Assembly (NCBI GenBank): GCA_020883125.1
Contig: JAHREW010000028.1
Location: 20,124-84,123, forward strand
Direction of reading: 5' to 3'
Source: Microcoleus sp. CAWBG506
GTDB taxonomy: Bacteria; Cyanobacteriota; Cyanobacteriia; Cyanobacteriales; Microcoleaceae
Length of the DNA stretch: 64,000 nucleotides
The position numbers and the translations under genes were made by a program. Positions 27,385 to 35,763 of this stretch are shown piece by piece. Under the pieces are notes generated by a model. It had not been told where the DNA came from and ran no database searches. It saw only the letters and a program-made list of their open reading frames with translations. Within the stretch, counting starts at the first letter, position 1; each line of letters begins with the position of its first letter.

Positions 27385-28368
27385 TTATACTCGCAAAGCT
27401 ACCATTTTTTGGACGGCTTCGATAATTTGAGCTGGCTGTACGATTGTCAGTCTTTCCAAATTGCCGTTGTATGGTGTGGGGATATCTTGGGAAGAAAGCC
27501 GCAAAACTGGTGCGTCGAGTTCGTCAAAGTAGCGATCGCTAATCGAAGCAATTAGTTCAGCACCAATACCTCCTGTTTTCATGCACTCCTCCACAATAAT
27601 TACTTTGTGGGTTTTGCGAATGGATGCGCCGATGGTCTCCATGTCAAGGGGTTTGAGAGAAATCAGGTCAATTACTTCTGGATCGTAACCTTCTTTTACG
27701 AGGGCGGGTACGCCTTGCATGACATGATGCCGCATCCGAGAATAGGTCAAAATTGTGACATCTTTGCCCGATCGCACTATTTCGGCTTTGTCCAATGGCA
27801 CCAAATATTCTGTTTCTGGCAAATCTTCTTTGAGGTTATAAAGAAGGACGTGCTCGAAAAACAGGACGGGGTTATCGTCACGGATGGCTGATTTTAAGAG
27901 TCCTTTGGCGTTGTAGGGAGTCGAACAGGCGACTATTTTCAAACCCGGTACTGCTTGGAAATATGCTTCTAAGCGCTGGGAGTGTTCGGCACCGAGTTGT
28001 CGTCCCACGCCGCCTGGCCCGCGAATTACCATTGGCATTTTGAAGTTGCCGCCGGAGGTGTAGCGCAACATTCCAGCGTTGTTGGAAATTTGGTTGAAGG
28101 CCAGGAGCAAAAATCCCATGTTCATGCCTTCGATGATCGGGCGTAATCCGGTCATTGCTGCGCCTACTGCCATGCCTGTAAAGCTATTTTCGGCGATCGG
28201 GGTGTCGAGCACTCTCAGTTCGCCATATTTGTTGTAGAGGTCTTTGGTGACTTTGTAGGAACCGCCGTATTGACCTACGTCTTCGCCGAGTACGAATACG
28301 GATGAGTCGCGGGCCATTTCTTCGTCTAGGGCCTCGCGGAGGGCGTTGAACAATAAGGTTTCTGCCAT
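27385..28368 (-). CDS. pdhB: Pyruvate dehydrogenase E1 component, beta subunit
   Basis: 327 residues. It carries [40 protein letters not shown] (cofactor-side glutamate), the stretch [20 protein letters not shown] and the C-terminal transketolase fold with [18 protein letters not shown]. With the alpha subunit (not in the window) it decarboxylates pyruvate using thiamine diphosphate and feeds acetyl-CoA synthesis. The sequence before the ATG is cctcct rather than a Shine-Dalgarno. First gene of the pdhB-secD-secF cluster. Confidence 0.95.
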   Translation of the reverse strand: MAETLLFNALREALDEEMARDSSVFVLGEDVGQYGGSYKVTKDLYNKYGELRVLDTPIAENSFTGMAVGAAMTGLRPIIEGMNMGFLLLAFNQISNNAGMLRYTSGGNFKMPMVIRGPGGVGRQLGAEHSQRLEAYFQAVPGLKIVACSTPYNAKGLLKSAIRDDNPVLFFEHVLLYNLKEDLPETEYLVPLDKAEIVRSGKDVTILTYSRMRHHVMQGVPALVKEGYDPEVIDLISLKPLDMETIGASIRKTHKVIIVEECMKTGGIGAELIASISDRYFDELDAPVLRLSSQDIPTPYNGNLERLTIVQPAQIIEAVQKMVALRV

Positions 28369-28531
28369 AGGAGGTGAATGATTGCAGGAGGGTTAGATTA
28401 GAATCTTAACCTTTTGGGGGTGTGGATCTAGGAGTCGATCGCAAATTCGGCAGTTAAAACCTGAGATTTTACCAATCTTTATCATAACATTTGTCTTATG
28501 TCAATCAATATTTAAGTCACGCAACCTTAGC

Positions 28532-28703
28532 TGTAGGGTGCGTCGCCATCGACAATCCCTCAACAAAATCGACAATCTAACAGCGACGCACCTGTGCTTG
28601 CAAGACTCGTGTAAACAAACCTATATGTCAGGTGCGTCGCCACTCGAAAAGTCGATAGAATTTAGAGATTAAGAATGGCGACGCACCCTACGAATACTGT
28701 CTA
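28532..28703. repeat. Palindromic gtgcgtcgcc repeat pair upstream of the TPR-like gene
   Basis: Two adjacent elements. 28532-28593 runs from gtagggtgcgtcgccatc to cagcgacgcacc; 28629-28703 runs from caggtgcgtcgccactcg to ggcgacgcaccctacg. In each, the ends are inverted repeats. A close copy of the first follows the gene at 29487-29559. The rest of 28369-28858 holds the pdhB promoter and nothing else recognised. Confidence 0.8.
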
Positions 28704-28858
28704 CATATATATGATGTAAAATATCAGCAAATTTCAGAAGACGAAACCCAAAAATATCAAGGGGCTGCGTTGCACAAACTATGCCGTACCCTAAACGCAA
28801 CCATCAAGCTTGTCGAAAAAAAAATAAACCAGTAAACCCAACACAAGAACCCAGACTC

Positions 28859-29470
28859 ATGATTAACTTTTTTGGAAAACTAATACCGAGCGTTCTCATT
28901 GGGCTAGTAATCGCGCTTGTGATCCGCAATGGCTGCACTGTTGCAAACGACGAGACAATCTCTGATTCAGTTTCGACTGTCACCTCAGATTGCTTACAAT
29001 CTCTCCCTGACGTTCCTGTCCGAAAGGATGAAGCTTCTAATGATGTAGAAGCTGAAGGAGACAAACTGAAGGGGCAAGCAGCCCTAAATAAATATGGCGA
29101 AGCTCGTCTACTTTATGCGGGAGAGTTAGGCTACGCAGCCGGTAGAGCTATGAGAGGAGATCCTAGTGCCTCTATGGAGCTGAACCGTTCAGTTGACTCC
29201 CCAGAATTTCCATTTAAAGTAGGTCAAGCTTTCGCTAAAACAGGAAAGCATGAAATAGCGATCGCTTGCTTCACCGAAAGCCTAAATAAAAAACTCCCAC
29301 CGCCTAACGATGCCAGCGCTTACCTGAACCGTGGAGAATCTTACTTCACTACGGGGCGAAAACAAATGGCGCGTCAAGACTACCAGAAGTCCGCAGAACT
29401 TTTTAAGAAATACAATTTGCCACAATACGAAAAAATGGCTACCGATAAACTTCGCAGCACTACGCCATAA
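28859..29470 (+). CDS. Membrane-anchored TPR-like protein
   Basis: 203 residues from the ATG at 28859; the frame opens at 28781 with a basic 26-residue lead that could also be used. It begins with a hydrophobic helix (FFGKLIPSVLIGLVIALVI) followed by a cysteine (NGCTV), giving an anchored or lipoprotein-like start, though the lipobox is imperfect. The middle is not recognised. The C-terminal half has TPR-like helices: FAKTGKHEIAIACFTESLNK and DASAYLNRGESYFTTGRKQ. It is enclosed by copies of the same palindromic repeat on both sides. Function unknown. Confidence 0.6.
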   Translation: MINFFGKLIPSVLIGLVIALVIRNGCTVANDETISDSVSTVTSDCLQSLPDVPVRKDEASNDVEAEGDKLKGQAALNKYGEARLLYAGELGYAAGRAMRGDPSASMELNRSVDSPEFPFKVGQAFAKTGKHEIAIACFTESLNKKLPPPNDASAYLNRGESYFTTGRKQMARQDYQKSAELFKKYNLPQYEKMATDKLRSTTP

Positions 29471-29486
29471 TTTTGCGCTTTAAGCT

Positions 29487-29559
29487 GTAGGGTGCGTCGC
29501 CATCCACAATCCCTCAACAAAATCGACAATCTAACAGCGACGCACCCTACGAATACTAA
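29487..29559. repeat. Palindromic gtgcgtcgcc repeat, downstream copy
   Basis: Nearly identical to 28532-28593: gtagggtgcgtcgccatcca, then atccctcaacaaaatcgaca, closing with gcgacgcaccctacgaatac. Probably forms a hairpin terminator for the TPR-like gene. Confidence 0.8.
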
Positions 29560-29601
29560 GCTTTTGTTGCATTATATACCGTTTAACAGCAGAAAAATAC
29601 C

Positions 29602-30165
29602 ATGCTCCAGACAAAAACTCAACTAACTCTGGAAGAGTTTCTCACTCTCCCGGAAGGGGAAGGCGATATTACCTACGAACTGATTGATGGTCAAGCATTA
29701 CCAAAAAAGTCACCAAATAAATTTCATTCTAGACTCACCAGAACCCTAATAAAAATCCTCGAACAGTGGGGTGATGAACGCGGAGAAATTGGTGTAGAAT
29801 GGGCGGTCAAGTTAACTCGCAAGTGGCGAGACTGGGTTCCGGTTCCAGATGTTTTATACGTTTCTTACCAACGCTTATCTCCCGACTGGAATCTAGATGA
29901 AGCCTGTCCTGTAGTCCCAGAATTAGTGATAGAAATTATTTCAGCAGGACAGACTTTCGGTCAGTTGGCTGCTAAAGCGAGAGATTATTTAGATGCTAAG
30001 GTATTGCGGGTTTGGGTAGTTGATAGCAAGGCTAGAAGTATTACAGTTTTTTATCCCGATGCAGCACCGCAGACTTATATGGGAGATACGCTATTAACAG
30101 ATACACTTTTTGATGGATTAGCATTTACTGCGGAACAGGTATTTAAGATGGCAAAAATACCATAA
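29602..30165 (+). CDS. Uma2-family endonuclease-like protein
   Basis: 187 residues, full length for the Uma2 (DUF820) family, a PD-(D/E)XK nuclease fold greatly expanded in cyanobacteria. Key parts: MLQTKTQLTLEEFLTLPEGE, ITYELIDGQALPK, WVPVPDVLYVS (acidic residue of the site), CPVVPELVIEIIS (the E-x-x-S motif), and KARDYLDAKVLRVWVVD. Nuclease activity is inferred from the fold; the biological role of these proteins is not known. No coiled-coil tail, unlike the other three Uma2 proteins in this window. Confidence 0.88.
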   Translation: MLQTKTQLTLEEFLTLPEGEGDITYELIDGQALPKKSPNKFHSRLTRTLIKILEQWGDERGEIGVEWAVKLTRKWRDWVPVPDVLYVSYQRLSPDWNLDEACPVVPELVIEIISAGQTFGQLAAKARDYLDAKVLRVWVVDSKARSITVFYPDAAPQTYMGDTLLTDTLFDGLAFTAEQVFKMAKIP

Positions 30166-30204
30166 TTTTGTTTGAATCAGGATTAGTGTGTGCTAGTTCA
30201 CAAG

Positions 30205-30429
30205 CTATTCCATTATGGGCAAACGATGTCGCAATTTCAGCCCTACCAAAATCCAGTCTTCCAAAGTGGATCGCAACTCATTTTGACACTCTTTTAAAGT
30301 TGAGCCAAAGGCGATGACTCCCTTGCAAACAGGAATTTTGCCGACAAAGCTATGATCTTCGAGTTTGTCATACATAGCCTCAGTCATTGCTCGATCAACG
30401 TATTCACTCAGAATGAATTTTACAGTCAT
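30205..30429 (-). CDS. HicB-like small protein
   Basis: 74 residues. The end resembles HicB-type antitoxins: SFVGKIPVCKGVIAFGSTLKECQNELRSTLEDWILVGLKLRHRLP, that is, the strand-helix-helix of the partial RNase H fold. No HicA toxin lies beside it, so it may be an orphan or regulate something else. It lies downstream of the NACHT gene on the same strand, with the 30.5-kb repeat array between. Confidence 0.75.
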   Translation of the reverse strand: MTVKFILSEYVDRAMTEAMYDKLEDHSFVGKIPVCKGVIAFGSTLKECQNELRSTLEDWILVGLKLRHRLPIME

Positions 30430-30500
30430 TGAGTTTGAGTTTCCTTTTGCTTGTCGAATATTTGGCGATCGGGTATTTAGCTCTCCTTCACAGTTACATC

Positions 30501-30692
30501 TATTATACAGCAGATTCCAGGGACACGGCAGTGCCGTGTCCTATTATACAGCAGATTCCAGGTATGTAGGGACACGGCAGTGCCGTTTCCTATTATACAG
30601 CAGATTCCAGGTATGTAGGGACACGGCAGTGCCGTGTCCCTACGGCACTCGAAGAGCGGGGTGTACTTCATAAAGCTGGAATCTGCTGTATT
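30501..30692. repeat. Triplicated hairpin repeat array
   Basis: Three head-to-tail copies of a 40-50 bp unit: attatacagcagattccagg, then (in two of them) tatgtag, then gacacggcagtgccgtgtc, which is itself a hairpin. The array ends with an inverted ctggaatctgctg near 30676. Located between the NACHT gene and the HicB-like gene. Confidence 0.85.
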
Positions 30693-30714
30693 TGTTTTTG
30701 TCAAGCTACTACAT

Positions 30715-32082
30715 TTATATGTCAGCAAAATGCTTTTGCAATAAATTGTGAATAAATCGATAACGCCGATCGCCCGTTTTTTGCATCAGCAAGCGCGCCG
30801 CTGCTGCATCGAGGAAAAGACTGTAATTCCAAGGCATGTACCCATTAGACCACAGCACTAGGTGCAAGATAAATTTTTCAATGGCTGGAATCCCCGGTAA
30901 CAAAGCACTAATTACCGATGCGATCGCCCCTGCTATCAATCCCCAAATCGAGCCACTAACCAAAGTGGCGGCTAATCCCAAAATCACCCAAATCAGCCCG
31001 CCCACCAGCTTAACTCCAAAGTAATAGGCCCGCTGCTGTTCGCCAGTTTCTAGCCAGGTAAAAGGCATTTTATCGAGTAAAACTTCTTGAATTCCTTGCT
31101 GTTCCATCTTTCTCGCCAACCACCCCAGCCAGTGCCGTATTTGTTCCGATCGCAGTTCTTTACCTCTGGGATACTGCTTGACTTCCCCTGTCATTTGGCG
31201 ACGAATGTAGGCTGTCAATAGGTATTTGCGTTGTTCTTCCGCTGAATTTAAACGCTTCCAAGATTCGATTAAAATGTCCTCGTAGGCCAAAGCCATCATG
31301 CTTAACAATAGTGGTGCTTTAGCCATTTTTAACAAATCCGGCTCCTGTTCGATGCTATACCAAAGTTCGCGACTTCTAGCTTCTAAAAGATAATTTTTAA
31401 TTTGAAGTTCTGTCAGAGGTTTCAATAAAACTGCTGCGTGCAGACTAAATCTATTTAGGCAGTGTTTGTAAACTTCAAAACTGCTACAAACTACTAAATT
31501 TTGTGGTTTTAATTCACTTTCAATAAATTGATTTATTGCTTGAATGCACAAGTCTTGGCGGTGAGTTTCTACTTCGTCCAAACCATCGAGCAAAGGGAGT
31601 AATTTGTGTTCGATAAGCCACTTTTTGCCTACAGCCGTGGGGATGTCGTATTTAAACTTAAGTTGAGCAATTAACCAATCGGCGATCGGCTCGGATTCCG
31701 CTTTCCAAGTACCGAGCTCAAATAGTACCGGTATCGGCTTCGTAGCATCTTTTTGGGCGCGGGAAACTAAGACCAGAGCTAATTCCAATAGTGTAGTGGT
31801 TTTTCCGGCACCCGTCGTGCCCAAAATGACCAATTTACCTCCTGTGCGATCGAACACTTTAGCGACGCTAGCTTTGGGAGGTAGCCGAAAACTGGGACGG
31901 TTTCCCACCTTTACTTCCACATCCCAACAGCGGCTGACACCGGGAGGCGCAGCTTCTTGACGGAGGTTGGATAATACGGCATTGTGCAAAGAGTGCGATC
32001 GAGATGCTTGGACTTCCCGCTTCACATCCTGGAGTAATCGATCGCGAGGCGGTTGTAATCTCAGAGGAATCAATCTTGACAT
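30715..32082 (-). CDS. NACHT-type STAND NTPase with membrane segment
   Basis: 455 residues from the ATG at 32082 (a GTG at 32136 is the outer alternative). The P-loop is VILGTTGAGKTTTLLELAL; Walker B is LLPLLDGLDEVE, with the helical part around DLCIQAINQFIE. Residues about 360-410 are hydrophobic (WVILGLAATLVSGSIWGLIAG), probably two membrane helices; the protein ends RRYRFIHNLLQKHFADI. Typical cyanobacterial short NACHT protein lacking sensor repeats. Such NTPases often act in signalling or phage defence by oligomerising; no effector domain is visible. Confidence 0.82.
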   Translation of the reverse strand: MSRLIPLRLQPPRDRLLQDVKREVQASRSHSLHNAVLSNLRQEAAPPGVSRCWDVEVKVGNRPSFRLPPKASVAKVFDRTGGKLVILGTTGAGKTTTLLELALVLVSRAQKDATKPIPVLFELGTWKAESEPIADWLIAQLKFKYDIPTAVGKKWLIEHKLLPLLDGLDEVETHRQDLCIQAINQFIESELKPQNLVVCSSFEVYKHCLNRFSLHAAVLLKPLTELQIKNYLLEARSRELWYSIEQEPDLLKMAKAPLLLSMMALAYEDILIESWKRLNSAEEQRKYLLTAYIRRQMTGEVKQYPRGKELRSEQIRHWLGWLARKMEQQGIQEVLLDKMPFTWLETGEQQRAYYFGVKLVGGLIWVILGLAATLVSGSIWGLIAGAIASVISALLPGIPAIEKFILHLVLWSNGYMPWNYSLFLDAAAARLLMQKTGDRRYRFIHNLLQKHFADI

Positions 32083-32240
32083 TTTAGTTAATCGGCTCAA
32101 CCTTACCCTGGATGCTTGCTTTGCCAGATTAGGCACAACTGGCTCACAGCAACAGTACCATCACTATAGGTGTTCAGTAAATATTAACTAGAATTGGACA
32201 TCTCCGGCAGCCGGAAGCACGGGGCTTTAGACCCATTTTT

Positions 32241-32367
32241 GGGGGAGCATCCCGATTTTGCATAGGCGAAGCATGACCGCTGTAAGTCTCTGGTTATCCC
32301 TAATAAATTGTCTGCGGTCATGGTAGAGCATCGTACGAATATATTTGCACTCATTGAGATGCACCCC
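32241..32367 (-). repeat. Dispersed repeat with 45-bp core, copy 2
   Basis: Flanks match copy 1 (24436-24559) in inverted order, but the core at 32275-32319 is in the same orientation as copy 1 and 43 of 45 bases identical. It fills much of the 401-bp gap between the NACHT and SH3 genes; nothing else was recognised there. Confidence 0.85.
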
Positions 32368-32483
32368 ATTTTTTCGGTAAACTTTGCCCCAATAGGATTG
32401 TTCTGTAGAATTTGCCCTCACCTGGTGTTGTTGATTATTCTGGATATAGCCATCCCAAACATCCATGAATATTTCAAAAATAT

Positions 32484-33329
32484 ATGTCATTAAAAACTAG
32501 CCAAATCATCATCCTCTGCCTAGCAGGGCTATCAACGGCGATCGGAGTAGCCTGGGCCACCATACAGTCAGGTTCGATGCAAGTCTCAAATCCTCCCCTG
32601 ACAGACTCAGCACAATCCGACAAAAAAACTACTTCAGCGGTTCCAACTACAATTCCTAAATCTCAGAAAACAGAACCAGTGGAACTAAAAACCAGACCCA
32701 TCCAATCTCAGAATTTTCAACCCCAACCTGCAAAAAATTCCCCAGTTACATCTTCTCTAATCCCAGAAAACTCGAAGCAAAAAGTTGAGCCGATATCCAT
32801 CACACCTCCCGATTCCGGCTGCAAAATCAGTATGGCTCTAGTCAGCGATCCCAATCCACCGCTGAATGTGCGATCGAACCCAGGATTAGCAGACAGCAAA
32901 ATAGTAGGAACACTCAAAAATAATACCTTTGTTTCCGTCGCCGAAGCACAAAACGGCTGGTTGCGAATTACCGATCCAGTGCCCGGTTGGATTGCTAAAA
33001 ACCGCACCGAAAGCAGTTGTCCTAACGTCAGACAGGAGATTAATTTTCTACCTGGGGGAGATGAGGCAATTGTTAAAGGTCGAATTATTGGTGGTGGCAG
33101 TCACTCTTACATAATTCGCGCCGCTAAGGGTCAAACAATGACTGTGAGGAACCGCAAAGATGTTTTTCCACAAATTTTGACTCCTGACGGGAAACTGTTG
33201 GGAGAAGACTCTTATCAAGACAATCAAACTGAGTGGAGTGGAAAAATTCCCGTTACTGGTAATTACACATTTCAACTAGACTCAAATTTCCGAGGATACG
33301 AATATGAATTTTCAGTAAAAGTCCGATAA
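32484..33329 (+). CDS. Exported SH3-domain protein
   Basis: 281 residues. The N-terminal helix (IIILCLAGLSTAIGVAWAT) is a signal anchor. Residues 25-110 are a Pro/Ser/Thr/Gln-rich linker. Residues about 115-175 form a bacterial SH3 domain: MALVSDPNPPLNVRSNPGLA, KIVGTLKNNTFVSVAEAQNG, WLRITDPVPGWIAK, with cysteines C112 and C173 likely to pair. The C-terminal 100 residues look like a beta-sandwich common after SH3 in cyanobacteria. Predicted cell-wall or surface binding, with no enzyme domain. Confidence 0.75.
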   Translation: MSLKTSQIIILCLAGLSTAIGVAWATIQSGSMQVSNPPLTDSAQSDKKTTSAVPTTIPKSQKTEPVELKTRPIQSQNFQPQPAKNSPVTSSLIPENSKQKVEPISITPPDSGCKISMALVSDPNPPLNVRSNPGLADSKIVGTLKNNTFVSVAEAQNGWLRITDPVPGWIAKNRTESSCPNVRQEINFLPGGDEAIVKGRIIGGGSHSYIIRAAKGQTMTVRNRKDVFPQILTPDGKLLGEDSYQDNQTEWSGKIPVTGNYTFQLDSNFRGYEYEFSVKVR

Positions 33330-33344
33330 GTGTGCAGGTTTGTA

Positions 33345-33440
33345 ACATAGGAATTATATCAAATCCGGTAGCATCGCCCTGTATTCATCTCTCTATTCTC
33401 GGACTCTGTGTCAAGAGCGCTCTAGTAAGGTTAAATCATG
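33345..33440 (-). repeat. Dispersed repeat copy 2 (inverted)
   Basis: Complement of the 16236-16320 family: shares tgatttaaccttactag and ctcttgacacagag, and ends with attcctatg. It also carries the gctaccggatttgatat end found in the 40267 copy. The rest of 33330-33567 has a weak agaaacc/ggtttct inverted pair and no supported gene. Confidence 0.7.
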
Positions 33441-33567
33441 ACCATGCAACGGTCAACAATATTACGGATTGGTGGTGAGAAACCTGGTTTTTACGATAAT
33501 ACTTCCTGGAGGCGCACAGATTCGCTAAAAAATCCGGTTTCTTTGTGGGAGTGCGTAAGTCCTAAAA

Positions 33568-34317
33568 TTAAGGAATCGCTCCCAGGGAAACATCAAGAAT
33601 CGCAAATTTTTCCCAATCTTCTGAATCAAAGTGCCACCATTCTGTTGTGATTCCCATAAATCCTTGCTTTTTCATCGCATCTTCCAGCAATTGACGATTG
33701 TTCCGAGATAGGGCGCTGCCTCCTTGGTAATCTCTGTGAGCTTTTACGGTAAAATCATCAAAGGGTGTGGGCATTTCTAATTCTTTGCCCGTGCGATCGA
33801 CTAAAGTTAAATCAATAGCAGCACCGCGATTGTGGCGCGAACCCCTAGCAGGATTAGCCACATAGCGGGGGTCTGGCAAAACTTGCCACATTTGTTTTGT
33901 AACAGAGAAAGGCCTGTAGCAATCGTAAACTTTCAAACCCAATCCGATTTTTTCTAAATCTGTTTGAACTAGCGCTAATTTTTGAGCAACAGACTTTCTC
34001 AAGGCACATTTGGCTGTGGAGTATAGTTTTTGTTTTAAGAAATTGTTAGCTGTGGCGTAGCGAATATCGAGACGAATGTTGGGATTGACAGTGCGGATAT
34101 CAACCAGTCGTGCCCAACTGGGAAGTTGACTCATGAAAATACTTTCAGGTACTATGGGGTTTAATTCTGGTTGGGGAGATTGCACTTGTGGTGGCTCCTG
34201 GGCGTGGACAAATGTGGGATGGTGCAGACCGTGAAGCGAAGCTATCCCGTAGGGAATCGCACATAGCAAAACTAGCATAAATGCGATCGGATATTTTCCA
34301 AAACGATTAAATTTCAT
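33568..34317 (-). CDS. VanX-like D-alanyl-D-alanine dipeptidase (M15D)
   Basis: 249 residues from the ATG at 34317, which begins a good signal peptide (basic MKFNRFGK, a hydrophobic core, cut near FVHAQ). The catalytic domain has the M15 zinc motif SRHNRGAAIDLTLVD (His and Asp ligands) and EWWHFD (catalytic Glu and third ligand His), with IRLDIRYATANNFL earlier. Family members hydrolyse D-Ala-D-Ala or other peptidoglycan dipeptides; being exported, this one most likely recycles or remodels wall peptides rather than giving vancomycin resistance. No vanHA neighbours. Confidence 0.88.
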   Translation of the reverse strand: MKFNRFGKYPIAFMLVLLCAIPYGIASLHGLHHPTFVHAQEPPQVQSPQPELNPIVPESIFMSQLPSWARLVDIRTVNPNIRLDIRYATANNFLKQKLYSTAKCALRKSVAQKLALVQTDLEKIGLGLKVYDCYRPFSVTKQMWQVLPDPRYVANPARGSRHNRGAAIDLTLVDRTGKELEMPTPFDDFTVKAHRDYQGGSALSRNNRQLLEDAMKKQGFMGITTEWWHFDSEDWEKFAILDVSLGAIP

Positions 34318-34462
34318 ATCTGTTATGATTGTTAGTCTTAGAAGGTAGATTGCACCATTGTCAGCAACAGGCAAGAAGCTTTATGAACAGGCTTTCCTGC
34401 CTGTTTATAAAGCTTCTTGAGAATGGTACAATATCTCCGCTCAACAAATCGATCGCCAAGGC

Positions 34463-35365
34463 TCAAATCAAATCGGGATCGATACCCTGCGATCGCAAAT
34501 AGGCCGCCAATCGTTCTTTTTGTTGCTGTTGGCGATCGGCCCGTTGGCTCTCAGCTTCGGCCCGTTGGTGCTCAGCTTCGGCCCTTTGACTCTCAGCTTC
34601 GGCCCGTTGGTGCTCAGCTTCGGCCCGTTGGTGCTCAGCTTCGGCCCGTTGGCGTTCCTGTTCGGTATGAAGGCGTTCTAGTCTGGCTTGTTCGCTCCCG
34701 ATCAGCAACAAATTACCCTGGTTATCCCACCAGCGCAACCATCGCTGTGTCTGATTTTGATAACTACCTTCCCATACCCCCAACTCCACTCCCATTAGTT
34801 CGATCGAATAGTGTCCGCGAGCGTTAGGTTCCATGCGAATATAACGAGTATTCACCCAGTTGTAGACTTCTAATTCACCAGTTTTGATAATATAGATGGC
34901 GTAGTAGGGAATGCGGATAATCTGCTCGTATACCCAGAACTTTCCGGGTTTCTGAGTGACACCTTCTGAGATGCGAGATAGAGGAGTATTATCGCGTTCT
35001 TCGGCACCATTCCCACTAGCAAGTTCGATCGCAATTAGTGGGACCATATACTCGCGCCACAACACGTAAGAGCGACGAATTTCTCCATCCACGAGGGGTG
35101 GGACGTTGGGCACGTAGAACCAGTCGGGGGCTTCGGCTCCACGTTCTGGTGGGTCGGTTTCACGCCAGTAGATGCCACTATCTTGCCCGATCGCATACAT
35201 TCCGTCCGGGTGTAGGGTTTGCAGCGTGGTTTCCAGGGAGTCGGTGAGCAGGATACACTGAGGATGTTCTTGGAAGTTTTTCACAAACGTGCCGTCGGAT
35301 TCGGGAAGTTGCGTATGATCGGGGAAGGCGCGGACTGAGGTTATAGGACTAAGGCTTTGGGTCAT
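34463..35365 (-). CDS. Uma2-family protein with coiled-coil tail
   Basis: 300 residues. The Uma2 nuclease-like core occupies residues about 40-215: DWFYVPNVPPLVDGEIRRSYV and LWREYMVPLIAIELASGNG (E-x-x-S-like motif), with FWVYEQIIRIPYYAIY. Residues about 225-285 are a heptad coiled coil made of repeated QRAEAEH/QRAEAES units encoded by 21-bp tandem repeats. It ends with the family tag YLRSQGIDPDLI. Same architecture as the two genes at 56-58 kb. Activity inferred from fold only. Confidence 0.85.
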   Translation of the reverse strand: MTQSLSPITSVRAFPDHTQLPESDGTFVKNFQEHPQCILLTDSLETTLQTLHPDGMYAIGQDSGIYWRETDPPERGAEAPDWFYVPNVPPLVDGEIRRSYVLWREYMVPLIAIELASGNGAEERDNTPLSRISEGVTQKPGKFWVYEQIIRIPYYAIYIIKTGELEVYNWVNTRYIRMEPNARGHYSIELMGVELGVWEGSYQNQTQRWLRWWDNQGNLLLIGSEQARLERLHTEQERQRAEAEHQRAEAEHQRAEAESQRAEAEHQRAEAESQRADRQQQQKERLAAYLRSQGIDPDLI

Positions 35366-35556
35366 GACGGGTACGCGATCGATTGGCGATCGGGACTGAT
35401 GCTCTGTTCACAGCATAGCGATTGCTGTTGCAATTGTGTCGATATCAAGTCTATTCTGAAGAGTCATCCGAACTAGATCCAGTCTTGGCAAAGATGCAAT
35501 TTAGGTTGGGTTTCGTTCCTCAGCTCAACCTACACTATCTTGTCTGCAAGCCCGAC

Positions 35557-35710
35557 AGTCCGACAGGGGTTTAAACCCCTGTCTCATAGCTAAAGTCCTC
35601 TTAAGAGGACTAAGATATTTCTCATTTCTTGAAAATTTTGTTTTTATGAGTCTTTCAGTCGGTTTCAACCGACTTTAGCTATGAGACGGGGGTTTGAACC
35701 CCCGGCGGAC
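35557..35710. repeat. Nested hairpin repeat
   Basis: Several hairpins in a row: caggggtttaaacccctg, gtcctcttaagaggac, gtcggtttcaaccgac and gggggtttgaaccccc. The outer parts tctcatagctaaagt and actttagctatgaga are also inverted to each other, so the whole unit can fold as one large structure. The rest of 35366-35763 contains the Uma2 promoter and nothing else recognised. Confidence 0.8.
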
Positions 35711-35763
35711 TTTCGGATCGGCGCGAGAACTTTCGCTCGCTCTCTTGTGATTTTAAATTTTCC

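Noticed and set aside
30501..30692. Possible CRISPR array
   Set aside because: Units are contiguous, contain their own hairpin and have no unique spacers; no cas genes nearby.
33438..33650. Plus-strand 70-codon frame
   Set aside because: Lies over a dispersed repeat and the 3' end of the VanX-like gene; no family resemblance.
33568..34317. Vancomycin resistance cluster
   Set aside because: Only a VanX-like dipeptidase is present, with a signal peptide and no vanH/vanA homologs; a wall-recycling role is more likely.
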